Shown: one piece after another, positions 27,077 to 36,382 of the stretch
Layout: each line of letters starts with the position of its first letter
Position numbering within the stretch: position 1 is the first letter of the stretch
DNA from: Pseudomonas wayambapalatensis
Lineage (GTDB): Bacteria; Pseudomonadota; Gammaproteobacteria; Pseudomonadales; Pseudomonadaceae
Assembly: GCA_014268975.2 (NCBI GenBank)
Contig: CP077096.1
Span: 1,200,501 to 1,264,500 of the forward strand
Direction of reading: 5' to 3'
DNA: 64,000 nt
Notes under the pieces: generated by a model
What the model saw: only the letters and a program-made list of their open reading frames with translations
What the model was told of the DNA's origin: nothing
The model's database searches: none
Made by a program: the position numbers and the translations under genes

Positions 27077-27197
27077 AGGTGGACTCCTTATGTCGTCGGC
27101 GGACACACTTCTTCGTAGCCGGCCCGTGCGGGAGGCGGGTGGTGTGTTCGCGAGTAGCAGCGTGACGCCTGCGAGGCAGTGCGTTCATGCCATGAGT

Positions 27198-27327
27198 CGA
27201 GCCCCGTCAGGCTCGTGAATGCTGGTGAAACCAGCCCTGAACCGAAACGGGTTGCAGGGGAGTGGACGTCTCCGGGGGCGTAAAGGTTCCCATCTGAGGC
27301 GGCATTTGGCCAGTGTTAATCACTGGC
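27198..27327 (-). ncRNA. Candidate structured leader RNA upstream of the osmoprotectant operon
   Basis: Four stems lie close together: GCCAGTG/CACTGGC (27309-27327), CCCTGAACC with GGTT-g-CAGGG (27235-27259), GCTGGT/ACCAGC with a triloop (27221-27235) and CGAGCC/GGCTCG (27198-27215). The last three are packed almost end to end, about 120 bases upstream of the first permease start. The strand is inferred from the operon. It could be a cis-acting element, a small RNA or only DNA palindromes; no Rfam family was recognised by eye. Confidence 0.35.
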
Positions 27328-27441
27328 TTCAGGGAAATATGACAAGAATAAAAATCGCATTGATACGCTGCAGGCGTTGAAATAACTGCCCTGCGGCCTT
27401 TTGTCGTGATTAGCCGATTGTTTGCTGCATTTGATGTGTCT

Positions 27442-27543
27442 GTGCCGGCCTCTTCGCGGGCAAGCCCGCTCCCACAGGTATTGCACAGGGCTTGAGGGCG
27501 GTGGGTATCTTGTGGGAGCGGGCTTGCCCGCGAAGAGGCCGGG
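27442..27543. repeat. Inverted pair of REP elements upstream of prfC
   Basis: Facing copies at 27442-27478 and 27511-27543, both with the CGGCCTCTTCGCGGGCAAGC core and its complement. Their inner spacing is about 32 bases. They lie about 90 bases before the prfC start. Confidence 0.9.
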
Positions 27544-27632
27544 CCTCAACCACTCATTCATCCGATTTTGGTCCAGGCCCGAGTTCAGGTATGATATCGC
27601 CCCTTTTTCGATCCCCAGTCAGGCGATTTCCC

Positions 27633-29216
27633 ATGACCAACCAGGCCGCCGAAGTCGCGAAGCGCCGCACTTTCGCAATCATTTCCCACCCCGACGCCGG
27701 TAAGACCACCATCACCGAGAAGCTGCTGCTGATGGGCAAGGCGATCTCCGTCGCGGGGACCGTGAAGTCGCGCAAGTCCGATCGCCATGCCACCTCCGAC
27801 TGGATGGAAATGGAGAAGCAGCGCGGCATCTCCATCACCACCTCGGTGATGCAGTTCCCGTATCGCGAGCACATGATCAACTTGCTCGACACCCCCGGCC
27901 ACGAAGACTTCTCCGAAGACACCTACCGCACCCTCACCGCGGTGGACTCGGCGCTGATGGTGCTGGACGGCGGTAAGGGTGTAGAGCCGCGTACCATCGC
28001 CCTGATGGACGTGTGCCGCCTGCGCGACACGCCCATCGTCAGCTTCATCAACAAACTCGACCGTGATATCCGCGACCCGATCGAACTGCTCGACGAAATC
28101 GAAGCGGTACTGAAGATCAAGGCCGCGCCGATCACCTGGCCGATCGGTTGCTACCGCGATTTCAAGGGCGTGTACCACCTCACCGGTGACTACATCATCG
28201 TCTACACCCCGGGCCACGGCCACGAGCGCACCGAAGCCAAGATCATCCAGAAGCTGGACTCCGATGAGGCCCGCGCGCATCTGGGCGACCAGTACGATAG
28301 CTTCGTCGAGCAACTGGAACTGGTGCAGGGCGCCTGCCACGAGTTCAACCAGGACGAGTTCATCAACGGCCAGCTCACGCCTGTGTTCTTCGGGACCGCC
28401 CTGGGCAACTTCGGTGTCGACCATGTGCTCGATGCCGTTGTCGACTGGGCGCCGCGCCCGCTGGCACGTGTGGCGCACGAGCGCACCGTGGAGCCGGTGG
28501 AAGAGAAGTTCTCCGGTTTCGTGTTCAAGATCCAGGCGAACATGGACCCCAAGCACCGCGACCGTATCGCCTTCATGCGCATCTGCTCGGGCAAGTACGA
28601 GAAGGGCATGAAGATGCGCCATGTGCGCCTGGGCAAGGATCTGCGCATCGGCGATGCGCTGACCTTCTTCTCGTCCGAGCGTGAACAGCTCGAAGAGGCA
28701 TACGCCGGCGACATCATTGGCCTGCACAACCACGGCACCATCCAGATCGGCGACACCTTCAGCGAAGGCGAAGCGCTGGGCTTCACCGGTATCCCGCACT
28801 TCGCCCCGGAACTGTTCCGCCGTGTGCGCCTGAAAGACCCGCTGAAATCCAAGCAACTGCGCCAGGGCCTGCAGCAGTTGGCCGAGGAAGGGGCGACCCA
28901 GGTGTTCTTCCCCGAGCGCAGCAACGACATCATCCTCGGTGCGGTCGGTGTGCTGCAGTTCGATGTGGTCGCCAGCCGCCTGAAGGAAGAGTACAAGGTC
29001 GAGTGTGCCTACGAGCCGATCACCGTCTGGTCGGCACGCTGGATCGCCTGCGACGACAAGAAGAAACTCGAGGAATTCCAGAACAAGGCCATGGAGAACC
29101 TCGCCATCGATGGCGGTGGTCACCTGACCTACCTGGCGCCGACCCGGGTCAACCTGTCGCTGATGGAAGAGCGCTGGCCTGACGTGCAGTTCCGCGCGAC
29201 CCGCGAACACCACTGA
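27633..29216 (+). CDS. prfC: PrfC, peptide chain release factor 3 (RF3 GTPase)
   Basis: 527 residues from the ATG at 27633; the frame is open upstream through the REP pair, but [20 protein letters not shown] is the family start. The translational GTPase motifs are present: P-loop SHPDAGKTT, switch [29 protein letters not shown] and [10 protein letters not shown]3 recycles RF1 and RF2 from the ribosome after termination and also acts in post-peptidyl-transfer quality control. The gene stands alone with its own promoter region, and a large inverted repeat follows at 29231-29292. Confidence 0.97.
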   Translation: MTNQAAEVAKRRTFAIISHPDAGKTTITEKLLLMGKAISVAGTVKSRKSDRHATSDWMEMEKQRGISITTSVMQFPYREHMINLLDTPGHEDFSEDTYRTLTAVDSALMVLDGGKGVEPRTIALMDVCRLRDTPIVSFINKLDRDIRDPIELLDEIEAVLKIKAAPITWPIGCYRDFKGVYHLTGDYIIVYTPGHGHERTEAKIIQKLDSDEARAHLGDQYDSFVEQLELVQGACHEFNQDEFINGQLTPVFFGTALGNFGVDHVLDAVVDWAPRPLARVAHERTVEPVEEKFSGFVFKIQANMDPKHRDRIAFMRICSGKYEKGMKMRHVRLGKDLRIGDALTFFSSEREQLEEAYAGDIIGLHNHGTIQIGDTFSEGEALGFTGIPHFAPELFRRVRLKDPLKSKQLRQGLQQLAEEGATQVFFPERSNDIILGAVGVLQFDVVASRLKEEYKVECAYEPITVWSARWIACDDKKKLEEFQNKAMENLAIDGGGHLTYLAPTRVNLSLMEERWPDVQFRATREHH

Positions 29217-29230
29217 TCCCAGCAGGATGC

Positions 29231-29292
29231 GGCGCAAGGCCGCTTCCGGGTAATGCGCCGATGAGCGCTCTGCCCGGGAGCGGCCTTGTGCC
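29231..29292. repeat. Large imperfect inverted repeat after prfC (terminator or repeat)
   Basis: GGCGCAAGGCCGCT (29231-29244) pairs with AGCGGCCTTGTGCC (29279-29292), with one G-U pair, and the inner CCGGG (29246-29250) pairs with CCCGG (29273-29277). No T-run follows. Its sequence differs from the REP family elsewhere in the window. Confidence 0.7.
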
Positions 29293-29423
29293 GTTATGGG
29301 GCGTGCAGCCGCTTCCGGAAATATTTTTTGCACAAGCAGTGAGGTAACCCGGCGCGGCATTCGTGTAGTGAGTGAAAGTGCGATTCATTCGCAATCAATC
29401 CGTTCTCTCACAGGTCAGCGTCC

Positions 29424-31817
29424 ATGAAGTTCACCCCGCGTTGCGTCCCTCTCTGGTTCGGTCTCTGCACCCTGTCCGCTGTGGCGCTGACACCCCTGGC
29501 TCACGCCGCCGAGCAGGTTCAGGTGTATACCTTCGCCCAGCCCGGTCAACCACTGGCCCAGGCCCTCAACGCCTTCAGCCGCACCACTGGGCAAAGCGTG
29601 GTGTACACCTTCGAGCTGCCCAGCCAGCAGGCGCCGGCGCTCAACGGCGCGTTCAGCGCCGAGCAGGCCTTGCAGCAATTGCTCGGCCATTCCGGGCTGG
29701 TCTGGCGCCGCGTCGATGCGCGCACCCTGACCCTGGAGCCTCTCGACACGTCCGGCGCCTTGAACCTGCAGGCCACCACCGTGACCTCGCAGATGGACAG
29801 CTTCAGCTACCAGCCACCGGCCAGCCCCTCGATCATGCGCGGCCAGGGGACGAACCTGGAAACGCCGCACGCCATCAACGTGGTTCCGGCCCAGGTGCTG
29901 CGCGACCAGGCACCGCGCAACCTCGACGATGCCCTGGCCAACGTCAGTGGTATCACCCAGGGCAACAACTTCGGCGGCACCTCCGACACGGTGATGAAGC
30001 GAGGCTTCGGCGACAATCGCGACGGTTCGATCATGCGCGACGGCATGCCCATCGTGCAGGGTCGCAGCCTCAACGCCACCACCGAGCGCGTCGAAGTGCT
30101 CAAGGGGCCCGCGTCGCTGCTGTACGGCATCCAGGATCCGGGCGGGGTGATCAACGTGGTCAGCAAGCGCCCGCAGCTCGAGCAATACAACGCCTTGACC
30201 CTGCGCGGCTCGACCTACGGCAGCGGCAAGAATGGCAGCGGTGGCAGTTTCGACAGCACTGGTGCACTGGGCGACAGCAACCTGGCCTATCGTTTGATCG
30301 TCGATCATGAAGATGAAGACTACTGGCGCAACTACGGCGTGCACCGCGAGTCGCTGGTGGCACCGTCGCTGGCCTGGTTTGGCGAGGACACCCAGGTGAT
30401 GCTGGCTTACGAGCACCGCGAGTTCCTGTATCCGTTCGACCGAGGCACGGCGATCAGCAACCGCACCAATCACCCGCTGGACATCCCGGCCACTCGCCGC
30501 CTCGACGAGCCGTTCAACGACATGGAAGGCCGTTCGGACCTGTATCGCCTTGAAGTCGATCACCAGTTGGCGGACGACTGGAAACTGCACTTCGGCTACA
30601 GCTTCAACCGTGAAACCTACGACGCCAGCCAAGTACGGGTGACCGGCGTCAACGATGCCCGTGGCACCCTGACCCGCAGCATCGACGGCACCCACGGCGC
30701 CATGAGCCGCGACCAGTTCGCCACCCTGAGCCTGAACGGCAATGTGCAACTGGGCGGGATGCAGCATGACCTGTTGCTGGGCTTCGACCATGAAGACCGC
30801 AAGGTCTACCGCGCAGACCTGATCCGCCAGGCCAGCCGCTCGACCTTCAGCTACCTCAACCCGGTCTACGGCCAGGAGCCTGAAGGCAGCACCGTGCGTG
30901 CCAGCGACAGCGACCAGACCGACAAGCTGCGCACCGACTCGCTGTTCTTCCAGGACGCCGTGCACCTGGACGAGCACTGGATCGCCGTGGCCGGTGTGCG
31001 CCTGCAACAGTACGACCAGCTCGCCGGTCGCGGCCGGCCGTTCACCACCAACACCGATACCAGCGACCGCGCCTGGACCCCGCATGCCGGGCTGGTCTAC
31101 AAGGTCGATGAGCAGTTGTCGTTCTATGGCAGCTACAGCGAGTCGTTCAAGCCCAACTCCAGCATCGCCCCACTGACCGGTGGCCTGGTGCTCGACTCTT
31201 CCATCGCTCCTGAGGAGGGCAAGGCCTGGGAGCTGGGGGCCAAGCTCGACATTCCCGGGCAGATCACCGGCACCCTGGCGCTGTTCGACATCACCAAGCG
31301 CAATGTGCTGGTGGCCAACTTCGACACCCGCACCGGCGAAACCCTGTACAGCAATGCCGGCGAAGTCAGCTCGCGTGGCGTCGAACTGGACCTGAGCGGC
31401 CAGCTCAGCGAACGCTGGAGCCTGATCGGCAGCTATGCCTTCACCGACGCCGAAGTGACCAAGGACCCGGACCTCAAGGGCAATCGTCTGCAGAACGTGG
31501 CGCGCCATACTGGCTCGCTGTCAGCGGTGTACGACTACGGCAGCCTGTTCGGCGGTGATCGTCTGCGCCTGGGAGCGGGTGCACGCTATGTCGGTGAGCG
31601 GGCAGGTAACCCGGCCAACGATTTCGACCTGCCGGCCTACACCGTCGCCGATGCCTTCGCCAGCTACGAGACCAAGCTGGATGCGCACAAGGTGCGTTTG
31701 CAGTTGAACGTGAAGAACCTGTTCGACAAGGTGTACTACAGCTCGGCGGTGAACCGGTACTTCGTGGCCATCGGTGATGCACGGCAGGTGAGCCTGTCGA
31801 GTACCTTGGAGTTCTGA
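29424..31817 (+). CDS. Lone TonB-dependent siderophore receptor with STN domain
   Basis: 797 residues. A signal peptide of about 30 residues (ending AHAAE) is followed by an STN signalling domain at about 35-105 (PLAQALNAFSRTTGQSVVY, EQALQQLLGHSGLVWRR). The plug contains HAINVVPAQVLRDQAP, VSGITQGNNFGGTSD and LYGIQDPGGVINVVSKRP; the barrel ends in LSSTLEF. The layout is that of FpvA/FoxA/FhuA-type receptors for hydroxamate or pyoverdine-like siderophores. No sigma or FecR-type gene is adjacent, which is unusual for a signalling receptor. A strong terminator follows. Confidence 0.9.
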   Translation: MKFTPRCVPLWFGLCTLSAVALTPLAHAAEQVQVYTFAQPGQPLAQALNAFSRTTGQSVVYTFELPSQQAPALNGAFSAEQALQQLLGHSGLVWRRVDARTLTLEPLDTSGALNLQATTVTSQMDSFSYQPPASPSIMRGQGTNLETPHAINVVPAQVLRDQAPRNLDDALANVSGITQGNNFGGTSDTVMKRGFGDNRDGSIMRDGMPIVQGRSLNATTERVEVLKGPASLLYGIQDPGGVINVVSKRPQLEQYNALTLRGSTYGSGKNGSGGSFDSTGALGDSNLAYRLIVDHEDEDYWRNYGVHRESLVAPSLAWFGEDTQVMLAYEHREFLYPFDRGTAISNRTNHPLDIPATRRLDEPFNDMEGRSDLYRLEVDHQLADDWKLHFGYSFNRETYDASQVRVTGVNDARGTLTRSIDGTHGAMSRDQFATLSLNGNVQLGGMQHDLLLGFDHEDRKVYRADLIRQASRSTFSYLNPVYGQEPEGSTVRASDSDQTDKLRTDSLFFQDAVHLDEHWIAVAGVRLQQYDQLAGRGRPFTTNTDTSDRAWTPHAGLVYKVDEQLSFYGSYSESFKPNSSIAPLTGGLVLDSSIAPEEGKAWELGAKLDIPGQITGTLALFDITKRNVLVANFDTRTGETLYSNAGEVSSRGVELDLSGQLSERWSLIGSYAFTDAEVTKDPDLKGNRLQNVARHTGSLSAVYDYGSLFGGDRLRLGAGARYVGERAGNPANDFDLPAYTVADAFASYETKLDAHKVRLQLNVKNLFDKVYYSSAVNRYFVAIGDARQVSLSSTLEF

Positions 31818-31828
31818 GGCAGGTCAGC

Positions 31829-31862
31829 AGCACTCTACTTCAATGGCGAAGTAGAGTGCTTT
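31829..31862 (+). terminator. Rho-independent terminator after the lone receptor
   Basis: A perfect 12-bp stem (GCACTCTACTTC at 31830-31841 with GAAGTAGAGTGC at 31848-31859, loop AATGGC), extended by an A-T pair, ends in TTT. It begins 12 bases after the receptor stop. Confidence 0.9.
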
Positions 31863-31877
31863 CAATATATTCAGCCA

Positions 31878-32327
31878 TCAACGTGGTTTACGCGGGTAAG
31901 GGAAATTGAAATACCCTTTTTTGAGGTTGAAACCGCCTGCCGTTCCAGAGAAGCTGACGATGCACCTTTCGTTGATGTTGTTCAGATCGACAACACCTTT
32001 TACTGAACCGATATTGGTTCCTCCCAGGATGATTCCGGGGATGATGCCGACTTTCCCGCCTTGATGTTCATCCCTGGTGACAAAAGGGTAACTCCCGTCT
32101 TTGGTTCCATTAGGAACATTCAAAACGACTCGATCAATCGGGGGATCCATATACGCGATGATCTGAGTGAAGCCTTCGTTGAACTCATAATCAATCTTGG
32201 CATTCGAGGTCTCGTACGTATGTTCGCTCTCGAAGCCAAACCACTTCAGGTTAAAGTGAGGTTCCGCCGATCTATCCGGCGCAGTTGAACCATAAGAGGC
32301 GTCGGGTAGTTTTGTGATCTTGTCCAT
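31878..32327 (-). CDS. Hypothetical small protein, orphan
   Basis: 149 residues from the ATG at 32327, preceded by AGGGGTGG; an in-frame extension upstream is not needed. I do not recognise the family. The protein is rich in Gly, Asn, Phe and Tyr and alternates hydrophobic and polar residues (TQIIAYMDPPIDRVVLNVP, CIVSFSGTAGGFNLKKGYF), which suggests a beta-sandwich; no signal peptide or membrane span is visible. Codons such as aaa, aat, gat and ttt are more frequent than in neighbouring genes, pointing to recent acquisition. It is convergent with the receptor gene and isolated from other genes on its strand. Confidence 0.7.
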   Translation of the reverse strand: MDKITKLPDASYGSTAPDRSAEPHFNLKWFGFESEHTYETSNAKIDYEFNEGFTQIIAYMDPPIDRVVLNVPNGTKDGSYPFVTRDEHQGGKVGIIPGIILGGTNIGSVKGVVDLNNINERCIVSFSGTAGGFNLKKGYFNFPYPRKPR

Positions 32328-32437
32328 GTTCCACCCCTGAGCGATAGATTCAGTGAAGGACGATAGGTGCCTGCTGAAGCTAAGCAATTGATCAGGAGCC
32401 CACAACTAGCAGAATTATCAGGCACCCAGGCGAAGGT

Positions 32438-33331
32438 TTATCGGCTCGCAAGTTCTATTCTGCCCAACGCAGCGCGATATTCGCCGGGCGTTGCGCCCAT
32501 CGCCTGCCTGAAGCGGTTGCTGAAATGGCTGGCACTGGCAAAACCGCACAGCAATGCCACCTGCCCCAGCGGCAGGTCGCCCTGGCGCAGCAACCGGCAT
32601 GCCTGGTGCAGTCGGCGCGCCAGCAGGTACTGGTGCGGCGGCAGGCCGAAGCTTGCGCGGAACATCCGGGCGAAGTGGTATTCGGACAGATTGCAGCGCA
32701 GCGCCAGTTCTTTCAGTGAAAGCGGCTGGTCGAGATTGGCCTCGATGTAGTCCACCAAGTGCCTACGCTGGTGCGGTGCCAGGCCGCCTTTGAGCCGCAG
32801 GCCCTGTCGCAGCCCGGCCTGGCCCAGCACGGCATGGTCGATGATGGCGTGCGCCAGGCTGCTGGCCAGCAGGCGCTCGGCAGGTTCGTTCCAGTCAAGC
32901 CCGATCAGTTGGTGAAAGCGCAGGGCCTGCTGTGGGTCGTCGAGGAAGGTGGCTTCGTGTAGCTGCATTTCCCGTGGCTCGCGGTCGAGCAGGCGAATGC
33001 AGCCCAAGGCGAACTGTTCTTCGCTGATGTACAGGTGCGCCAGGCGGATAGCACCGTTGACCACCCAATTGGACTCGTGGCCGGCCGGCATGATGCACAG
33101 TTTGTTGGGCGCGCCCTTGTCGCCCGGGCGCTGGCGGCGGAAGGTGCCGGTGCCGTCGGCGATGTAGCACGACAGGGTGTGGTGGCTGGGGGCGAGGTAG
33201 TCACGCGCATCGTCACGGTTGCGCCACAGGGCTGCTGCCAGGCCCTCACCCATTTGCGCGCTGGCTTCCAGGCGGGCGTTGGGCGAGCTGTGCATGGCGT
33301 TGAAGACTTGCAGCTGATGAAGTGGCGGCAT
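32438..33331 (-). CDS. AraC-family transcriptional regulator
   Basis: 297 residues from the ATG at 33331, preceded by AGAGGAA. The first ~185 residues form a ligand-binding domain with little similarity to known effectors; the last ~100 residues hold the double HTH (SLKELALRCNLSEYHFARMFRASFGLPPHQYL and LPLGQVALLCGFASASHFSNRFRQAMGATPGEYR). It is divergent from an EamA-type exporter gene across 166 bases, so the exporter is the probable target. The effector is unknown. Confidence 0.88.
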   Translation of the reverse strand: MPPLHQLQVFNAMHSSPNARLEASAQMGEGLAAALWRNRDDARDYLAPSHHTLSCYIADGTGTFRRQRPGDKGAPNKLCIMPAGHESNWVVNGAIRLAHLYISEEQFALGCIRLLDREPREMQLHEATFLDDPQQALRFHQLIGLDWNEPAERLLASSLAHAIIDHAVLGQAGLRQGLRLKGGLAPHQRRHLVDYIEANLDQPLSLKELALRCNLSEYHFARMFRASFGLPPHQYLLARRLHQACRLLRQGDLPLGQVALLCGFASASHFSNRFRQAMGATPGEYRAALGRIELASR

Positions 33332-33497
33332 GGGCGATTCCTCTGGAGGGCTATCGTACTGCGAGGCGAGCGCAATGGGAGTGGTTGCCGACGGAAAAGC
33401 GCAAGTTTGTGCAAGCGCGGGGCGGGGCGAGGGGGACAGACTTCGTGAGCCCACCGCCGTTCCCGCAGACCACCGCCAAGCCCCAAGGATCCAGCCC

Positions 33498-34403
33498 ATG
33501 AACCTGTCGCTCTACCTGCTCACCGTCCTGATCTGGGGCACCACCTGGATCGCCTTGAAACTGCAATTGGGCGTGGTCGAGATCCCGGTATCGATCGTCT
33601 ACCGCTTCGCCCTGGCCGGGCTGATCCTGTTCGCGGTTCTGCTGCTGACCCGTCGCCTGCAACCGATGAATCGGCGCGGGCACCTGATCTGCCTGGCCCA
33701 GGGGCTGTGCCTGTTCTGCGTCAATTTCATGTGCTTCCTCACCGCCAGCCAGTGGATCGCCAGCGGCCTGATCGCCGTGGTGTTCTCCACCGCAACCCTG
33801 TGGAACGCGCTCAACGCGCGGATCTTCTTCGGCCAGAAGATCGCCGCCAACGTGCTGGGTGGCGGCGCCTTGGGCTTGCTGGGGTTGGGCCTGCTGTTCT
33901 GGCCGGAGCTGTCAGGGCACGCCGCCAGCCGCGAAACCCTGGTCGGCCTGGGCCTGGCGTTGCTGGGCACCCTGTGCTTCTCGGCCGGCAACATGCTTTC
34001 CAGCCTGCAACAGAAGGCGGGCCTCAAGCCGATGACCACCAACGCCTGGGGGATGGTGTATGGGGCGAGCCTGCTGGGGTTGTATTGCCTGGTCACAGGC
34101 GTGCCCTTCGCCATGGAGTGGAACACACGCTATATCGGTTCGCTGCTGTACCTGGTGATCCCAGGTTCAGTGATCGGCTTCACCGCCTACCTCACCCTCG
34201 TCGGGCGCATGGGTCCGGAGCGGGCGGCGTATTGCACGGTGCTGTTCCCGCTGGTGGCGCTGAACGTGTCGGCATTCGCCGAAGGCTATCAGTGGACCGC
34301 ACCGGCATTACTGGGGCTGGTCGCGGTGATGGCCGGTAACGTGCTGGTGTTTCGCAAGCCCCGGGTTGCCAAGGCTGCGCAGGCAACGCTGGCCATGAAG
34401 TGA
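33498..34403 (+). CDS. EamA/DMT-family transporter
   Basis: 301 residues with about ten predicted membrane spans in two EamA repeats. Both halves contain the usual short motifs (LIWGTTWIALKLQ near the start, and the second repeat from about residue 150). Members export amino acids, metabolites or drugs across the inner membrane; the substrate is unknown. The start ATG at 33498 is the one that leaves a normal first span; the frame upstream is open but lies in the promoter region. It is divergent from the AraC-type regulator and is probably controlled by it. Confidence 0.88.
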   Translation: MNLSLYLLTVLIWGTTWIALKLQLGVVEIPVSIVYRFALAGLILFAVLLLTRRLQPMNRRGHLICLAQGLCLFCVNFMCFLTASQWIASGLIAVVFSTATLWNALNARIFFGQKIAANVLGGGALGLLGLGLLFWPELSGHAASRETLVGLGLALLGTLCFSAGNMLSSLQQKAGLKPMTTNAWGMVYGASLLGLYCLVTGVPFAMEWNTRYIGSLLYLVIPGSVIGFTAYLTLVGRMGPERAAYCTVLFPLVALNVSAFAEGYQWTAPALLGLVAVMAGNVLVFRKPRVAKAAQATLAMK

Positions 34404-34487
34404 GGCCTGTGCCCGACACCGATGCAGAAGATGCCGGCGCTGCGCTGTCTACACTTGGCCAAATCCCTTGATCCTGCAAGGTAGGCC

Positions 34488-35999
34488 ATGTCGACAGCCC
34501 AGCCGTGGAACCGCCCCCTGACACCGCGCCAGGCGCACATGCTCTGCCTGCTCGCGCTTGGCCTGCATGTGCTGCCGCTGATTCTTGCCGACTCGATGTA
34601 CCTCGACGATGTCTGGCGCGCGCAGACCGCCACGGGTAACTGGATCGCCGAAGGGCGCCTGTTCACCCAGTGGCTGCATGCCGGGCTGAGCTTCGCGGGT
34701 GGGGCGATCAACCTGTTTCCCTTGCCGCTGCTGTTGAGCCTGCCGGTGGCGGCGTATGCCCTGGCGCGCCTGGCCATTCATTACTTCGGACAGCCGCGCC
34801 CCACCGACCTGCTGGTGGTGTTGCCGCTGTGGTACAGCCCGTTCTTCCTGCAGAACCTGTCGTACCAGTACGACGGGCCCGCCATGGCACTGGGGTTGGC
34901 GGCGATGATCCTGGCGGTAAGCCTCGATTCACGCCGGTTGTTCGCTGGCACCGTATTGATTGCCTGCGGCCTGGGTTTCTACCAGGTGACGCTGAATGTA
35001 TTCATCGGCTTGTGTTGCATCGACGCGGTGCGCGGCCTGTTGCGGGGCGATCCGCTGGCCAGGGTGGGCAAAGCGGTGACCCTGCGTGTGGTGCAGATGC
35101 TGTTGGGCGGGCTGGTGTACCTGTTGGTGGCGATGCCCTGGATGTCCGAGCAGCGTTTGACCATGCTGGCGGTGGACGCTGCGCTGCCGGGCGAAGTGAT
35201 ACAGCGCCTGGGCACTGCGTTCGAACAGGTCGCCCTGCTGCTGACGCCCGGCAATCGGGTCCTGGCGGTTGGGCTGGCGCTGCTGGCCGGCGTTGGCCTG
35301 TGGCGCGATGCCCGGGGTATCCATCGGGACCACGGCCTGCCGGGCCTGCTCGTGCGCGGCGGCGGCCTGCTGCTGGCGGTGCTGGTGCTGCTGGTGATGA
35401 CCAGCGGCGTGATGCTGGCATTCGACTATTTCATTCATGGCGCGCGCACCCTGATGGGCTTTGCCTGCGTACTGGTGCTGCTGCTCTACCTGGCCAGGCG
35501 CGGGCTGGGCAACCGTGCGCCCGACCGTGCGCTGATTCTCTGCCTGCCGCTGCTGTCGATGCTGTCGCTGGCCTACGCCCATGGCCGCCTGCTGGAGGCG
35601 CAGAAGGCGCAGTTCGCTGCGATCGGCCAGTACATCGGTCAGGACATCCTCAGCCACCCGGCGCTGGACAAGGCCCGCGCCTTCTACCTGCTCGAACGCA
35701 ACCAGGCCGACGGCTGGTTGCCTGCAGCCTCTGGCGCGCAGGCCCGGGCGCCGCTGCTCAAGTTCATCCGCAGTTCGGACTTCGTACTCTTGCCGGAGAT
35801 GATGGCGCGCGTCGGTATCGGCCAGTTCTATATCAACAGCTCCGCCAACCAGAGCCCGGCGCCGGCCTGGCGCGCCGATGATCTGCTGGCCCGCGGCGAC
35901 ACACCAGTGGTGGACAACCGCCTGTACAGCATCTACCTCGTCGGCGACCAGGGTTATGTGGTGACCAAGCCGCAGCCCAGGCCCTGGACGTTGCCGTGA
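34488..35999 (+). CDS. Glucosyltransferase-domain membrane protein (GtrII/III-type O-antigen glucosylation)
   Basis: 503 residues with about ten or eleven hydrophobic spans and a long polar C-terminus. The pattern matches the serotype-specific Gtr glucosyltransferases (glucosyltransferase domain family): an early acidic loop after the first span (LADSMYLDDVWRAQ) that resembles the GT-C DxD/ED region. Such enzymes move glucose from undecaprenyl-phosphate onto the O-antigen in the periplasm. It is followed with 4-base overlaps by gtrA and gtrB, which supply the lipid-linked glucose. In Shigella phages the order is gtrA-gtrB-gtr(type); here the type gene comes first. The sugar acceptor is unknown. 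Confidence 0.82.
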   Translation: MSTAQPWNRPLTPRQAHMLCLLALGLHVLPLILADSMYLDDVWRAQTATGNWIAEGRLFTQWLHAGLSFAGGAINLFPLPLLLSLPVAAYALARLAIHYFGQPRPTDLLVVLPLWYSPFFLQNLSYQYDGPAMALGLAAMILAVSLDSRRLFAGTVLIACGLGFYQVTLNVFIGLCCIDAVRGLLRGDPLARVGKAVTLRVVQMLLGGLVYLLVAMPWMSEQRLTMLAVDAALPGEVIQRLGTAFEQVALLLTPGNRVLAVGLALLAGVGLWRDARGIHRDHGLPGLLVRGGGLLLAVLVLLVMTSGVMLAFDYFIHGARTLMGFACVLVLLLYLARRGLGNRAPDRALILCLPLLSMLSLAYAHGRLLEAQKAQFAAIGQYIGQDILSHPALDKARAFYLLERNQADGWLPAASGAQARAPLLKFIRSSDFVLLPEMMARVGIGQFYINSSANQSPAPAWRADDLLARGDTPVVDNRLYSIYLVGDQGYVVTKPQPRPWTLP

Positions 36000-36382
36000 G
36001 CAGCGGTGCGGGCGGCCTGTTCGGCCAGATGCGGCGCTATGTGCTGGTCGGGTTGGGCAATACCCTGGCGCACTGGTCGGTGTTCTTTCTGCTGCACCTG
36101 CTGCTGGGGTTGCGCCAGGCGCCAAGCAACCTGCTGGCGTTCGCCGTGGCGGCCAGCCTGTCGTACTACGTCAATGCCCGCTACACCTTCGCGGCCAGGC
36201 CCAGCAAACGGCGCTACTTGCTGTTCCTGCTGGGCATGGGGATAGTGAGCGTGGCACTGGGAGCGCTTTCCGACTGGGCACGCCTGTCACCCTGGCTGAC
36301 CCTCGTGACCTTTTCCACGGTCAGCCTGGTAGTGGGTTACAGCTACTCGCGCACTGTGGTCTTCAGACGGAGGACGCCATGA
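35996..36382 (+). CDS. gtrA: GtrA-family polyprenyl-phosphate-glucose flippase
   Basis: 128 residues, GTG start overlapping the previous stop (GTGA). It has four hydrophobic spans and the family motifs RYVLVGLGNTLAHW near the N-terminus and SYYVNARYTF in the second span. GtrA proteins are thought to flip undecaprenyl-phosphate-glucose across the inner membrane. It overlaps gtrB by 4 bases, giving a strict three-gene operon. Confidence 0.9.
   Translation: MSSGAGGLFGQMRRYVLVGLGNTLAHWSVFFLLHLLLGLRQAPSNLLAFAVAASLSYYVNARYTFAARPSKRRYLLFLLGMGIVSVALGALSDWARLSPWLTLVTFSTVSLVVGYSYSRTVVFRRRTP

Larger units (their letters stand above)
27077..27632. other. Divergent intergenic region with a hairpin cluster and a REP pair
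   Basis: About 556 bases without a gene between the osmoprotectant operon (minus) and prfC (plus). It holds four hairpins at 27198-27327, an AT-rich stretch near 27330-27360 and a REP pair at 27442-27543. A known structured RNA class was not recognised. Confidence 0.6.

Noticed and set aside
27442..27543. CRISPR-like repeat pattern
   Set aside because: The repeats are single inverted pairs with no regular spacers and no cas genes; they are REP elements.
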